Positions 1-8,412 of a stretch of 12,624 nt of DNA are shown piece by piece (the first letter of the stretch is position 1; every line of letters begins with the position of its first letter). This stretch comes from Chitinophagaceae bacterium (GTDB lineage Bacteria > Bacteroidota > Bacteroidia > Chitinophagales > Chitinophagaceae): positions 1-12,624 of the forward strand of contig JADGPY010000195.1 in NCBI GenBank assembly GCA_017882205.1. The letters are read 5' to 3'. A program made the translations under genes and the position numbers. The notes under the pieces are model-generated. The model searched no databases, was not told where the DNA came from, and saw only the letters and a list, made by a program, of their open reading frames with translations.

Positions 1-1394
1 CCAAAATAGTTGCTGGCATTATTATAACAAATATTCTGAATAACCTGTCCTACCCATTCAATATCATCAGGCAACTCGCCATTCTCTATCTCTTCTCCGA
101 ATAAATTACAAAGAATCCTGCGGAAGTATTCATGCCGGGGATAAGAAAGAAAACTCCGTGAATCGGTAAGCATCCCAACAAACCTGCTTAGCATTCCCAT
201 ATTTGACAATGCGTTGATCTGTTTGATCATCCCATCTTTCTGATCAAGAAACCACCAGGCAGATCCAAATTGTATCTTCCCCGGAATTGTTCCATCATTA
301 TAATTTCCGGCCATAGTTGCTAACAATTCATTATCTGCAGGGTTGAGACTATATAGAATGGTTTTTGCAAGTTGATTATTAGTATCCAGCCTGTTTAAAA
401 ATGTTGACAATGACCTCGCCTGTAAGAAATCACCCACTGAATCCCATCCACTGTCGGGACCAAGCTTTTCTTCTGCCCGGGTATTATTGTTCCGCAATGC
501 ACCCAGGTGGTATTGTTGCACCCAGCCCTTCTCACAGTCCCACACAGCAAATTCATATAACATGGCAGATTTAAACATCCCCCTTTCTTGGTCGGAAAGC
601 AATCTGCCACTCCTAACTTTATTAAAGATGGCAGTAATGGCAGATTCAGTATATTCTTCTGCATACAATTGTTCAAGGCCATGATCTGATACAGAACAAT
701 TCATTGAGGCAAAAAAATCATGCCTTTGCTTCAGGGCATCCAGGTATCGCTGGTATGAATTCACGGATACATTGCTCACTGCTTCCAGCTTTGTAATGTA
801 TTCATTGAATTTTGCAGGATCGTCTACATTCATAGCTTTATCTGGCCTGAATGCAGGAAAAATACTTATCTCAAATCCACCATCCTTAATTTTTTGGTGA
901 TGCTCTAATGAATCTGTTGGATCATCCGTTGTACAAACAACCTTTACGTTCATTTTCCTTAAAAGGTTACGAACCGAATATTCGGGTGATTGGAGCTTTT
1001 CTGTACATTCATCATAGATGCTTTTTGCAGTATCGGCGTTCAGGATTTTATGAATGTCGAAATACCGCTGAAGCTCAAGGTGTGTCCAATGGTATAAGGG
1101 ATTTCGTAAAGTATATGGAACGGTCTCTGCCCATTTTGCGAATTTTTCATAATCACTTTTGTTGCCGGTACAATAACTTTCATCGATGCCATTGGTACGC
1201 ATTGCCCTCCATTTATAATGATCACCATATAACCAGGCTTCGGTGAGTGTTTTGAAATTAATATCATTAGCTATCTGTTCGGGCTGGAGATGACAATGAT
1301 AATCGATCACGGGCATTTCCTTTGCATATTGGTGGTACAGGGTTTGCGCTGTGAGGGATTCCAGGAGGAAATTTTTATCAAGAAATTTTTTCAT
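1..1394 (-). CDS. uxaC: Uronate isomerase UxaC, missing only its extreme C-terminus
   Basis: Cytoplasmic uronate isomerase converting D-galacturonate to D-tagaturonate (and D-glucuronate to D-fructuronate), the first step of the isomerase route. I translated the frame from the ATG at 1394 to the window edge: 464 codons, no stop. The family is about 470 residues and ends in a motif like the NNASNYF seen here, so only a few residues are missing and the gene need not be broken. Family marks: MKKFLDKNFLL start; metal-binding DYHCHL at residues 31-36 (H33, H35) of the amidohydrolase-like TIM barrel; DHYKWRAMR at 58-66; CTTDDPTDSLEHH from 154; then SDHGL, LGPDSGWDS, MAGNYNDG, QFGSAWWF and GMLTDSRSFLSYPRHEYFRR. 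It is last in the visible run, 53 bases after uxaA, with no Shine-Dalgarno sequence. Family assignment is very secure; galacturonate as the main substrate is inferred from uxaB, uxaA and the pectinases upstream. Confidence 0.97.
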   Translation of the reverse strand, partial: MKKFLDKNFLLESLTAQTLYHQYAKEMPVIDYHCHLQPEQIANDINFKTLTEAWLYGDHYKWRAMRTNGIDESYCTGNKSDYEKFAKWAETVPYTLRNPLYHWTHLELQRYFDIHKILNADTAKSIYDECTEKLQSPEYSVRNLLRKMNVKVVCTTDDPTDSLEHHQKIKDGGFEISIFPAFRPDKAMNVDDPAKFNEYITKLEAVSNVSVNSYQRYLDALKQRHDFFASMNCSVSDHGLEQLYAEEYTESAITAIFNKVRSGRLLSDQERGMFKSAMLYEFAVWDCEKGWVQQYHLGALRNNNTRAEEKLGPDSGWDSVGDFLQARSLSTFLNRLDTNNQLAKTILYSLNPADNELLATMAGNYNDGTIPGKIQFGSAWWFLDQKDGMIKQINALSNMGMLSRFVGMLTDSRSFLSYPRHEYFRRILCNLFGEEIENGELPDDIEWVGQVIQNICYNNASNYF

Positions 1395-1424
1395 GCTTAT
1401 CTTTTAAAATCTTTTGATAGTTCA

Positions 1425-1445
1425 TAATTTAGAATTGAAAATTTA
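1425..1445. repeat. Three AATT-centred heptamers in the uxaA-uxaC spacer
   Basis: The 53-base spacer between uxaA and uxaC holds three abutting seven-base units on the plus strand: taattta, gaattga and aaattta. Each has AATT, or its shifted form ATTT, in register, and a less similar unit (agttcat) lies just before. Tandem AATT heptamers resemble the short tandemly repeated sequences known from intergenic DNA of some bacteria. Only three imperfect copies in AT-rich DNA are visible, so chance is a real alternative. No terminator hairpin or good promoter is visible in this spacer. Confidence 0.35.
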
Positions 1446-1447
1446 GA

Positions 1448-3100
1448 CTACAGAGACACCCCTCTTTTCCAGGGAATAAAATCATCTTGTCGATGGCGTA
1501 CCGCACTTACTTCAATTTCTCCGCTGGCTACTTTTATTACATAATCAAGAATACGCTCGCCTGCCTGCTCGATTGTTTCTTCTCCTTCTATCACCGTGCC
1601 CGTATTAATATCAATAATGTCATGCATTTTTTTATAAAGGTTCGTATTACTCGAAAGTTTTATCACTGGCGCTACTGGATTACCGGTAGGTGTACCCAAT
1701 CCGGTTGTAAATAAAACAATATTAGCTCCGCAGCCAACCTCGGCACTTGTAGATTCAACATCATTGCCGGGTGTACATAATAAATTCAATCCCGGCTTTG
1801 TAACAAGTTCGGGATAATCGAGTACATCCACTACCGGAGAAGTTCCGCCCTTTTTTGCTGCACCAGCAGATTTGATGGCATCAGTGATCAGTCCATCTTT
1901 AATGTTCCCTGGTGATGGATTCATATCAAAACCAGATCCTGCAGCAGTTGCCAGATCACTGTATGTTTTCATCAGGTGACTAAATCGCCTGGCAATATTT
2001 ACATCTATACAGCGGTCACTAAGGTTCTGTTCAACACCACATAACTCAGGAAATTCAGAAAGAATCACGGTGCCACCAAGGGCCACCAACATGTCGGAAC
2101 AGTAGCCAATTGATGGATTAGCAGATATCCCTGAAAAACCATCAGAACCACCACATTCCAAACCAATCACTATTTTATTTAACGAAGCAGGTGCACGTTT
2201 TTGTTCATTTGCAAGAACCAGGCCTGCAAATGTTTGCCGTATGGCCAGATCCATAAAGTCTTTTTCAGTTCCAATCTTTTGTTGTTCCAGGATATATAGT
2301 GGCTTGATAAAATTTGGATCCCTTTTTTTGATTTCATCGTCCAGCATGGATACCTGCGCATTCTGGCAACCAAGGCTTAATATTGTTGCTCCTGCAACAT
2401 TCGGATGTGTAATATATCCTGCAAGTAATCCGCATAATGCCTGGGCATCCTGGCGTATTCCTCCGCAACCACCCGTATGGGTAAGAAATTTGATCCCATC
2501 CACATTTGGGAAAATACGCTGTTTGCTAACCTCTTCCTGTTTTACGGAAACTTCAGCGCTCAATATTTCATCTATGCGCTTACCACTTTTATAGAGATCA
2601 ATCAATTTGGAAACCTGTAATTTATTCTCATTATTGCTGCCATATCCAAGCTCATTAACAAGGGCTTCCCGTATTACATCAAGATTCCTGTTTTCACAAA
2701 ATACCATTGGTATTACCAGCCAGTGATTTGCTGTTCCAACCCGGCCATCTGCACGATGAAAACCCATAAAAGTGCGATCCCTGAACTTCGATACATCGGG
2801 TTGATGCCAATTCAATTTTCTTTCTCCAACTTCGAACCCGCTGGCAGCATGTTTCACATTTGCAGTAGTAATTACACCGCCTTTCGGAATATCAATTTGC
2901 GCCTTTCCAACCAGCACACCGTACATAAATATCGAATCCCCCGCCTTAAGATCTTCTGTTACAAATTTATGTTTTGCACGTACTGGCGATGTGATCGTAT
3001 AGTCGGTACCGTTATACGTTACTGATTCACCTTCTTTAAGGTCAGTTAATGCGACCAACACATTATCAGAAGGATAGACTTTTGTTACTTTATAATTCAT
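1448..3100 (-). CDS. uxaA: Altronate dehydratase UxaA (D-altronate hydrolyase)
   Basis: Cytoplasmic dehydratase turning D-altronate into 2-keto-3-deoxy-D-gluconate plus water, the third step of galacturonate catabolism. The 550 residues contain an N-terminal SAF-like domain (about 1-90) and a UxaA/GarD-type core (about 105-545). Core marks are FHRADGRVGTANHW (114-127), HTGGCGG (208-214), LSLGCQNAQ (241-249), GLECGGSDGFSG (313-324), ELCGVEQ (352-358) and GNPVAPVIKLSSN (473-485). The conserved cysteines and glycines fit the iron-dependent family. I chose the ATG at 3100: it starts one base after the uxaB stop codon and gives the usual MNYKV-type beginning. An in-frame TTG at 3130 would add ten residues inside uxaB and is less likely. 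The family is usually about 495 residues in E. coli, and longer forms are common in Bacteroidota. Tight coupling to uxaB indicates one transcript. Confidence 0.96.
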   Translation of the reverse strand: MNYKVTKVYPSDNVLVALTDLKEGESVTYNGTDYTITSPVRAKHKFVTEDLKAGDSIFMYGVLVGKAQIDIPKGGVITTANVKHAASGFEVGERKLNWHQPDVSKFRDRTFMGFHRADGRVGTANHWLVIPMVFCENRNLDVIREALVNELGYGSNNENKLQVSKLIDLYKSGKRIDEILSAEVSVKQEEVSKQRIFPNVDGIKFLTHTGGCGGIRQDAQALCGLLAGYITHPNVAGATILSLGCQNAQVSMLDDEIKKRDPNFIKPLYILEQQKIGTEKDFMDLAIRQTFAGLVLANEQKRAPASLNKIVIGLECGGSDGFSGISANPSIGYCSDMLVALGGTVILSEFPELCGVEQNLSDRCIDVNIARRFSHLMKTYSDLATAAGSGFDMNPSPGNIKDGLITDAIKSAGAAKKGGTSPVVDVLDYPELVTKPGLNLLCTPGNDVESTSAEVGCGANIVLFTTGLGTPTGNPVAPVIKLSSNTNLYKKMHDIIDINTGTVIEGEETIEQAGERILDYVIKVASGEIEVSAVRHRQDDFIPWKRGVSL

Positions 3101-3101
3101 A

Positions 3102-4616
3102 TTAAGCAAAAACTTTTTTTGACTGCACAAATTCTACTGATCCCTTAGCTCCCTTTTCAATGATCATATTGAGTTTTTCGAGGACAGCATTTGAAAACCC
3201 TGGTAAGGCATGCAGGTCTGCACCCCAGAAATCATTATCGCGCATTACTTCCTGTACCAATTCTGAGGGATGCTTCTTCCACCTGTTCATGAATAATTCT
3301 GCCATATCATCATTTATCAAATATTCCTTACCATTGAGTTCGCCATAAAATTTTCCGTCATCATTTTTTACGGCTTTCATAAAGTAAAGATAAGCAGCAA
3401 AACCCAGGACAATCAATTCCGGCGCATGTTCATACTGTTCATAATGCTTTAAAAGCACGGGTAAAATCCGCATTTTCATTTTTGAACTATACTGAGTGGT
3501 AATTGCCGACCATTGATGCTGAATCTGGGGATTGCGAAATCTATCTAATACCTTCACACAAAAATCCTTAGCCAGTTGTGGAGCTATGGGGTATGGAATA
3601 GATGGCGCAATCTCATTTTGCATCAGGTCTGCAATAAATGAAGAAAGACTTTCATCCTCCATTGCATCCCTCACTGTAGTAGATCCGGCAAGAAAACAGA
3701 GTCCGCAAGACAGGGTATGAGTTCCATTTAGCAATCTTAATTTCAGCTCGCGGTGCAATTCAATCTCCGGCTCTATAACTACTCCCGAATCAGCTTGTGC
3801 AAAGGAAAGTACTTTTTTAACTTCTTCCCCTCCTTCAATGGCCCATAGCCTATAAACTTCAGATATAATCAGTAGATTATCTTCATATCCCAGTTCACTT
3901 TGCAATGTGGTTTGCATAGCGCGATCTGGCCTTCCTGGAACGATACGATCAACAAGTGAGCTACAAAAGTGATTACTACCCTCCAGCCATTGGATAAATC
4001 CATCTTCCAATCCATTTAGATGCGCCAGCTCCAGTACAATTGACTCAAGCTTTTTTCCATTATCTACAATTAATTCTGTGGGAACTATGACCATTCCACT
4101 TTCCTGGCTTCCCGCGAATGCGTTGTAACGGGCATATAAAAAAGCGAGCAATTTACCAGGGAAAGATACTGGCGGATGTTTCCTGATATCCTCATGTACC
4201 AGTTGAATGCCAACTTCTGTAGTATTTGATATGATCACCTTCATGTGCATATTATGCGCACAATCCAATATTTGCTCCCACTGGCTCGATGCAGACAATA
4301 CCCTGCTTATAGAGGAGTTGATAATATTCTCCTGCTTTTTTTCACCATTTTCTAATCCACGAACACAAAGGGTATACAGCCCATCTTGTTTATCGAAAGC
4401 AGCAGAATCTCCAGTATTCGTTGACTTTATTACAACGATCCTGCCATTGAAAATTCCATTCCGGTTTGCTTTATCAATAAAATAATCGGGCAGGCCTCTC
4501 AAAAGAATGCCAGTACCAAATTGAAGCACCTTTTCAGGAAGATCAAATAATTTTTCATCAGGTACATCGAGTCCTGCAGAATGAATATTTTTAAGATTAT
4601 AACGGGATAATATCAT
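3102..4616 (-). CDS. uxaB: Tagaturonate reductase UxaB (altronate oxidoreductase)
   Basis: NADH-dependent reductase of the mannitol dehydrogenase family, converting D-tagaturonate to D-altronate in the cytoplasm. The 504 residues show the nucleotide-binding segment LQFGTGILLRGLPDYFIDKA (31-50), the domain-linking region NHFCSSLVDRIVPGRPDR (215-232), and the catalytic signature KLRLLNGTH (292-300). In that signature Lys292, Asn297 and His300 match the Lys-x4-Asn-x2-His spacing of polyol-specific long-chain dehydrogenases. E. coli UxaB has 483 residues. Sequence alone does not cleanly separate UxaB (tagaturonate) from UxuB (fructuronate). The next gene is altronate dehydratase rather than mannonate dehydratase UxuA, which favours UxaB. 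It begins 42 bases after the GH105 stop and ends one base before the uxaA start, so it is probably in the same operon. The ATG at 4616 gives a typical N-terminus. Confidence 0.95.
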   Translation of the reverse strand: MILSRYNLKNIHSAGLDVPDEKLFDLPEKVLQFGTGILLRGLPDYFIDKANRNGIFNGRIVVIKSTNTGDSAAFDKQDGLYTLCVRGLENGEKKQENIINSSISRVLSASSQWEQILDCAHNMHMKVIISNTTEVGIQLVHEDIRKHPPVSFPGKLLAFLYARYNAFAGSQESGMVIVPTELIVDNGKKLESIVLELAHLNGLEDGFIQWLEGSNHFCSSLVDRIVPGRPDRAMQTTLQSELGYEDNLLIISEVYRLWAIEGGEEVKKVLSFAQADSGVVIEPEIELHRELKLRLLNGTHTLSCGLCFLAGSTTVRDAMEDESLSSFIADLMQNEIAPSIPYPIAPQLAKDFCVKVLDRFRNPQIQHQWSAITTQYSSKMKMRILPVLLKHYEQYEHAPELIVLGFAAYLYFMKAVKNDDGKFYGELNGKEYLINDDMAELFMNRWKKHPSELVQEVMRDNDFWGADLHALPGFSNAVLEKLNMIIEKGAKGSVEFVQSKKVFA

Positions 4617-4658
4617 ATCATAAAATTCAAAGTGTGATCAAAATATATTGCTTATTGC

Positions 4659-6560
4659 CTATTTCTTCCCAGGTACTTGTTTAATAAGCCATTGAATCAA
4701 ATCACGGCCTGCACCTGCGTTCTGGTATTCAGCAGGAATTTTCCTACCATCTGTATATTCATTATAAAGCCATGGATCACTCACTGCGAATACAGTTCCC
4801 TTCCCTACTTTTGCAATCGCCATAATCACATCCCCATCCTCTGTAACAACTGCCTGTGCCGGTGGTTGAAGATTTATAAGGCAAATCTCTTTCAGGTAAA
4901 CCTTTTTGACTGATGGAAATACAGGGTTGCCTGGTTTGATGTGGATAGCCCCCATTTCTAACTTATCGCCTTTCACCATATTGCGGCTTGTATCGCTCCA
5001 ATGAATTCCAAACTTATGAGCAAGATTATTGAAGTGAGGCAGCTCGACATTGTTGCTATCATTTGCCATCATTACAAGCACCCCTCCATCTTTTACCCAC
5101 CGGTAAATTATATCAATATCTTTTTGTTCTATATAATGTGGATCAGGCACCTCCTTTAAGTTATCAGGATCTACAATGATGTATATATCAGCCTTTTTTA
5201 AATTCGAAGTACTGGGTGCATCGTTCAGAGTTTCAGTGCGAACCCCATAGCTATTGAATAAATGCCCCCAGATTGAAAATCCGCCATTTGATTCATCATC
5301 CCATTTATAGTGAAATTGCTCCATAATGCCGGCCGCGTCTTTCTTATATTCATTATTAAACCAGCTATCAAGTAACACAGTTTTCCCTTTTCCAATTGCA
5401 AAGGTTGGCATCAGATCTATTTCGTTCGAAGCAATCAGGAATGCTCCTATTCCTTTAGGGTCGTTAGTCACTACTTTTTCACCAACATAATAGTCATAGC
5501 TGCCATCCCGGTAAGGATTTCCGCCAAGTCCGGATACAGCCACAGTTCCATCCAAATTGACCAGCCCATCATTACCGGTTTTGACAAAATGTTTTATTAT
5601 TCCATCATACCCTCTTTTAGCAACATCGCTATATACTTTAGGAAGGTAGCCCAGACGTGCACCCTTTCCTAATGTATAAACAAACATGCTGCTGGCAGAA
5701 GATTCAAAATAGTTGCCCTTCCGGTTAGGGAAATTAAGTACATCCCACCATAATCCAGTTTCATAATCTTGTGCAGTAAGAACCGCTTCAGCGTAGCGAT
5801 TCAGGATATTTATGAGTTCTTTCCGCTGAGGATGGTTTTCAGGAAAATAATCCAATGCATCTACCAGGGCCATACCATACCAACCCATTGCCCTTGCCCA
5901 GAAGTTTGAAGAAGTTTTCGAAACTTTATCTGCCCATTTCTCAGCACCAGGTTCATCATAACCATGATATAATAATCCTGTCTTTGCATCCCTGGCATAT
6001 TTTTCCATCAGGATAAACTGGTTTGCAATATCATTGAATGAAATATCTTCCCTGAAGGTGGCTGCCCACTCAGCATAGAATGGTTCCGCCATGTATAATC
6101 CATCAAGCCACATTTGATTGGGATACCTTTTTTTGTGCCAAAAACCTCCGGCAGATGTGCGCGGTTGGGTTTTCAATTGAAGGCGTAACGCACGGGCTGC
6201 GCGAAAATATTTTTCCTGGCCTGTTACTCTATATAATGTCAAAAGCAATCTTCCGCATAAAACATTATCCAAATTAAAATCCTCCATCTTATAGGTTAGT
6301 ATCGCACCATCATTTGTAATGAACCGATCTAAACTATGCTGAATATAGTTGAAATACTTTGGATTACTGGTTGCAAGCCAAAGTCCTTCTATACCTTTTA
6401 AAACCACCCCCTGGTCGTATGACCATTTCGCGGTTCCCTCACCTACAGAATCTTTCCATTTGGCCATGATCGTACTGGCAATTTTTACTGAATACGGATC
6501 CTGCGCTTCAGTAGAAAAAACAACAAACATTATTACCAGGTATAAAAAAAATGTTTTCAT
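4659..6560 (-). CDS. Secreted GH105 unsaturated uronyl hydrolase with an extra C-terminal domain
   Basis: Likely a periplasmic unsaturated rhamnogalacturonyl or galacturonyl hydrolase (YteR/YesR type) that removes the 4,5-unsaturated uronate left by pectin lyases. Numbering is from the ATG at 6590. The first true start is probably Met11 (6560), because it opens directly into a signal peptide, MKTFFLYLVIMFVVFSTEA|Q, and lies 13 bases after the GH28 stop; the earlier ATGs at 6590 and 6584 overlap that gene. Residues 31-395 form the alpha/alpha-barrel GH105 domain: WSYDQGVVLKGIEGLW (56-71), QMWLDGLYMAEPFY (159-172, with Asp163 the likely general acid, matching Asp143 of YteR), WARAMGWYGMALVDAL (231-246), FESSASSMFVY (295-305) and GIGAFLIASNE (380-390). 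A single GH105 domain would end near here. Residues 401-643, from KTVLLDSWFNNE onward, form a second part with DIYIIVDPD and a glycine-rich GGVLVMMAND turn. This resembles a DUF4350/GATase-like fold seen in Bacteroidota GH105/GH88 proteins, role unknown. Confidence 0.93.
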   Translation of the reverse strand: MKTFFLYLVIMFVVFSTEAQDPYSVKIASTIMAKWKDSVGEGTAKWSYDQGVVLKGIEGLWLATSNPKYFNYIQHSLDRFITNDGAILTYKMEDFNLDNVLCGRLLLTLYRVTGQEKYFRAARALRLQLKTQPRTSAGGFWHKKRYPNQMWLDGLYMAEPFYAEWAATFREDISFNDIANQFILMEKYARDAKTGLLYHGYDEPGAEKWADKVSKTSSNFWARAMGWYGMALVDALDYFPENHPQRKELINILNRYAEAVLTAQDYETGLWWDVLNFPNRKGNYFESSASSMFVYTLGKGARLGYLPKVYSDVAKRGYDGIIKHFVKTGNDGLVNLDGTVAVSGLGGNPYRDGSYDYYVGEKVVTNDPKGIGAFLIASNEIDLMPTFAIGKGKTVLLDSWFNNEYKKDAAGIMEQFHYKWDDESNGGFSIWGHLFNSYGVRTETLNDAPSTSNLKKADIYIIVDPDNLKEVPDPHYIEQKDIDIIYRWVKDGGVLVMMANDSNNVELPHFNNLAHKFGIHWSDTSRNMVKGDKLEMGAIHIKPGNPVFPSVKKVYLKEICLINLQPPAQAVVTEDGDVIMAIAKVGKGTVFAVSDPWLYNEYTDGRKIPAEYQNAGAGRDLIQWLIKQVPGKK

Positions 6561-6573
6561 ATTCAGCTTATTA

Positions 6574-8238
6574 TTAGTGATCATCTGCATTCATTTTTAA
6601 ATCAGATCCTTTTGCTCCAAATTCAAACTGTGATATCTGTTTTGCCAAGCCAGGGTTAGTATGAGCAAGAGAAATATTACTAGTTCTTTCTCCGCCAATC
6701 CTGAATAATAAATCTGCGCGGTAAGGATATATAAGTTTATCAAAAACAACATTGCTGCTGTTAAGTATATCTGCCACAGGGTTTGTATTCTCAATTACGA
6801 GTTGCACATTTTTAAAACTCACATCCGTTGCCTCACTCATTTCAATACCATGCTTTGATTTTATTACCAGGTTTTGAAGATTGATATTCTGAATATGCAT
6901 CTCTGGTAAACCCCGGATAAAAACTGCTTTTTCTGCTCCATCACAGGTAATATCAGATACATAAAAATTCCTGAATTGTGGAGTAGCTTCTGTTACAGGC
7001 AACATCTGAACTATTGGAGCTTCTCTCTTCTCACCGGCTAAAGGCACAGGGTCCTGTGCAGAATAATACATGTCGAACAAAATCGCTTCAGCGGCAATAT
7101 CTTTCATTACGATATTATTAATGTATACATTCTCTACTATTCCTCCACGCCCTCGTGTAGTTTTAAATCTCAATCCAACATCCGTGCCGATGAATGTGCA
7201 ATTTTCGACGTATAGATTTTTTGCACCTCCACTCATTTCACTTCCTATTACAAAACCTCCATGTGCATGATATACTGTACAATTTCTCACAAGTAAATTT
7301 ATGGTTGGCATTCCTCTCATCCGTCCTGCTTCATCCCGCCCCGATTTAATACAGATTCCGTCATCTCCCACATCAAATGTGCTGTTCTCAATCAATACAT
7401 TTTTGCAGGATTCCACATCAATTCCATCGCCATTTTGGGCGTAGAATGGATTCTTCACATAAACATGCCTCACTGTAAGATCTTTACACATTAACGGATG
7501 CAGGTTCCATGCCGGCGAATTTTGAAATGTCACGTCTTCAAGCAATACTTTTTTACAGAGAGTAAGTACAAGCAGGTTGGGACGAAGAAAATCTTTGATT
7601 TCATTATAATATTCACTTGTCTTACCAATAGCAATCACGCCAGGGTTAGAAAGTTTTGATCCTTTTAAGGATTTTTCAGAAGGAAACCATGTTTTTTTAT
7701 CATCACTTAGCACACCACCCGAAGCAACGAGTTTCTTCCATTGTGTTTCATTCAGCTTATCTTTTTTTACCATCCGCCATGCATCGCCATTTCCATCTAT
7801 TATTCCAAACCCTGTGATAGCAATATTAGTGGCATTTGTAGCCGAGATAGGAGATTGGTTACGCATTTGTGGAACTCCCTCCCAATTGCCTTCAATAAGA
7901 TGGTATTGATCAAAATCTTTGCTGAACTGCAACAAGGCATTTTTTTGAAGATGGAGATTTACATTACTTTTCAATTCTATAGGCCCGGTGAGCCAGAAAC
8001 CTGCAGGAATTACTACAACCCCTCCACCTTTAGCATTGCAGCTATTAATTGCATCGTTGATACTTTTCGTATTCAGGGTAATACCATCTGCTTTAGCGCC
8101 AAATTGGAGAATATTAAAACTGTCCTTTTTAAAGGTTGGGAGTTGAACATGGGGCAATTTGCTACTTTGTGCACCTGTAGTTGCGCAAAGTAATGGAATG
8201 AATAGTAGTAAGAGGAGTGATTTTTTGATAAGATGCAT
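6574..8238 (-). CDS. Secreted GH28 polygalacturonase, probably exo-acting
   Basis: Inverting glycoside hydrolase cutting alpha-1,4-galacturonan and supplying galacturonate for the uxa genes. The 554 residues start with a signal peptide, MHLIKKSLLLLLFIPLLCATTGA|Q; Cys18 lacks a good lipobox. The parallel beta-helix begins at FNILQFGAKADG (41-52), followed by GGGVVVIPAGFWLTGPIELK (71-90). The four GH28 signatures are present: NGDGID (269-274, for NTD), GDDGICIKSG (291-300, the Asp pair D292/D293 plus upstream D271 forming the acidic catalytic set), HGG within YHAHGGFVIGSEMSGG (323-338), and RFK (357-359, for RIK). Residues about 152-215, with WRMVKKDKLNETQWKKLV, are an insertion that I recognise from Bacteroidota GH28 proteins. 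A broad-substrate uronide-releasing exo enzyme is my best guess. It is first gene of the run reading into uxaBAC and sits directly behind the promoter at 8293-8323. The ATG at 8238 has no Shine-Dalgarno sequence but an A/T-rich leader. Confidence 0.95.
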   Translation of the reverse strand: MHLIKKSLLLLLFIPLLCATTGAQSSKLPHVQLPTFKKDSFNILQFGAKADGITLNTKSINDAINSCNAKGGGVVVIPAGFWLTGPIELKSNVNLHLQKNALLQFSKDFDQYHLIEGNWEGVPQMRNQSPISATNATNIAITGFGIIDGNGDAWRMVKKDKLNETQWKKLVASGGVLSDDKKTWFPSEKSLKGSKLSNPGVIAIGKTSEYYNEIKDFLRPNLLVLTLCKKVLLEDVTFQNSPAWNLHPLMCKDLTVRHVYVKNPFYAQNGDGIDVESCKNVLIENSTFDVGDDGICIKSGRDEAGRMRGMPTINLLVRNCTVYHAHGGFVIGSEMSGGAKNLYVENCTFIGTDVGLRFKTTRGRGGIVENVYINNIVMKDIAAEAILFDMYYSAQDPVPLAGEKREAPIVQMLPVTEATPQFRNFYVSDITCDGAEKAVFIRGLPEMHIQNINLQNLVIKSKHGIEMSEATDVSFKNVQLVIENTNPVADILNSSNVVFDKLIYPYRADLLFRIGGERTSNISLAHTNPGLAKQISQFEFGAKGSDLKMNADDH

Positions 8239-8292
8239 TATATATTTAGCAAAAGATTTCTTGATCCGACTTTGCCGGAGTTTCCTTTATAA

Positions 8293-8323
8293 CAAGTCTA
8301 CTCTTATATTTACTCCCGACAAA
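8293..8323 (-). promoter_or_regulatory. Bacteroidota-type promoter for the GH28-GH105-uxaBAC run
   Basis: Read on the minus strand, TTTG (8323-8320) is followed after exactly 19 bases by TAGACTTG (8300-8293). This matches the Bacteroidota sigma-70 consensus TTTG-N19/20-TAnnTTTG with one mismatch in the -7 element. The transcript would start near 8287, leaving a leader of about 50 bases before the GH28 ATG at 8238. Placement in a 174-base spacer, with a long co-directional gene run downstream, supports it. Start-site mapping has not been seen; this is a motif call. Confidence 0.6.
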
Positions 8324-8350
8324 CGCATTTGGAGTATTTATTTACGCAAT

Positions 8351-8374
8351 CGTTACCGAAAACGTTCCCGAAAT
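8351..8374. promoter_or_regulatory. Tandem 12-base repeat, candidate operator upstream of the GH28 promoter
   Basis: Two abutting 12-base units on the plus strand, CGTTACCGAAAA (8351-8362) and CGTTCCCGAAAT (8363-8374), agree at 10 of 12 positions. The junction forms the palindrome AACGTT, and the block is flanked by imperfect inverted arms CGCAAT (8345-8350) and ATTGGCG (8372-8378). The near edge is 27 bases upstream of the TTTG element, placing the centre about 75 bases before the predicted start. That position suits an activator more than a blocking repressor. CG-centred half-sites of this kind occur in LacI-family operators, while direct repeats also occur for AraC-type regulators. No regulator gene is visible here. 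Confidence 0.42.
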
Positions 8375-8412
8375 TGGCGTTATGTAAATTTGAAAGTCAT
8401 TAGTTTTTTATA

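Noticed and set aside
1..1394. UxaC as a truncated pseudogene
   Set aside because: The frame is intact to the window edge and already reaches the family's C-terminal NNA-xYF region; the missing stop is an edge effect.
3101..3130. Longer uxaA start at TTG 3130
   Set aside because: It adds ten residues inside uxaB with no family resemblance, while the ATG at 3100 sits one base after the uxaB stop and gives a normal N-terminus.
7741..8193. 150-codon open frame on the plus strand opposite the GH28 gene
   Set aside because: It is the antisense of a GH28 gene with all family signatures, has no family resemblance, and its composition reads as a shadow. The other plus-strand frames were rejected for the same reason.
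8265..8279. TCCG-N7-CGGA hairpin in the GH28 leader
   Set aside because: A four-base stem with a seven-base loop is too weak to call as an attenuator or RNA regulator.
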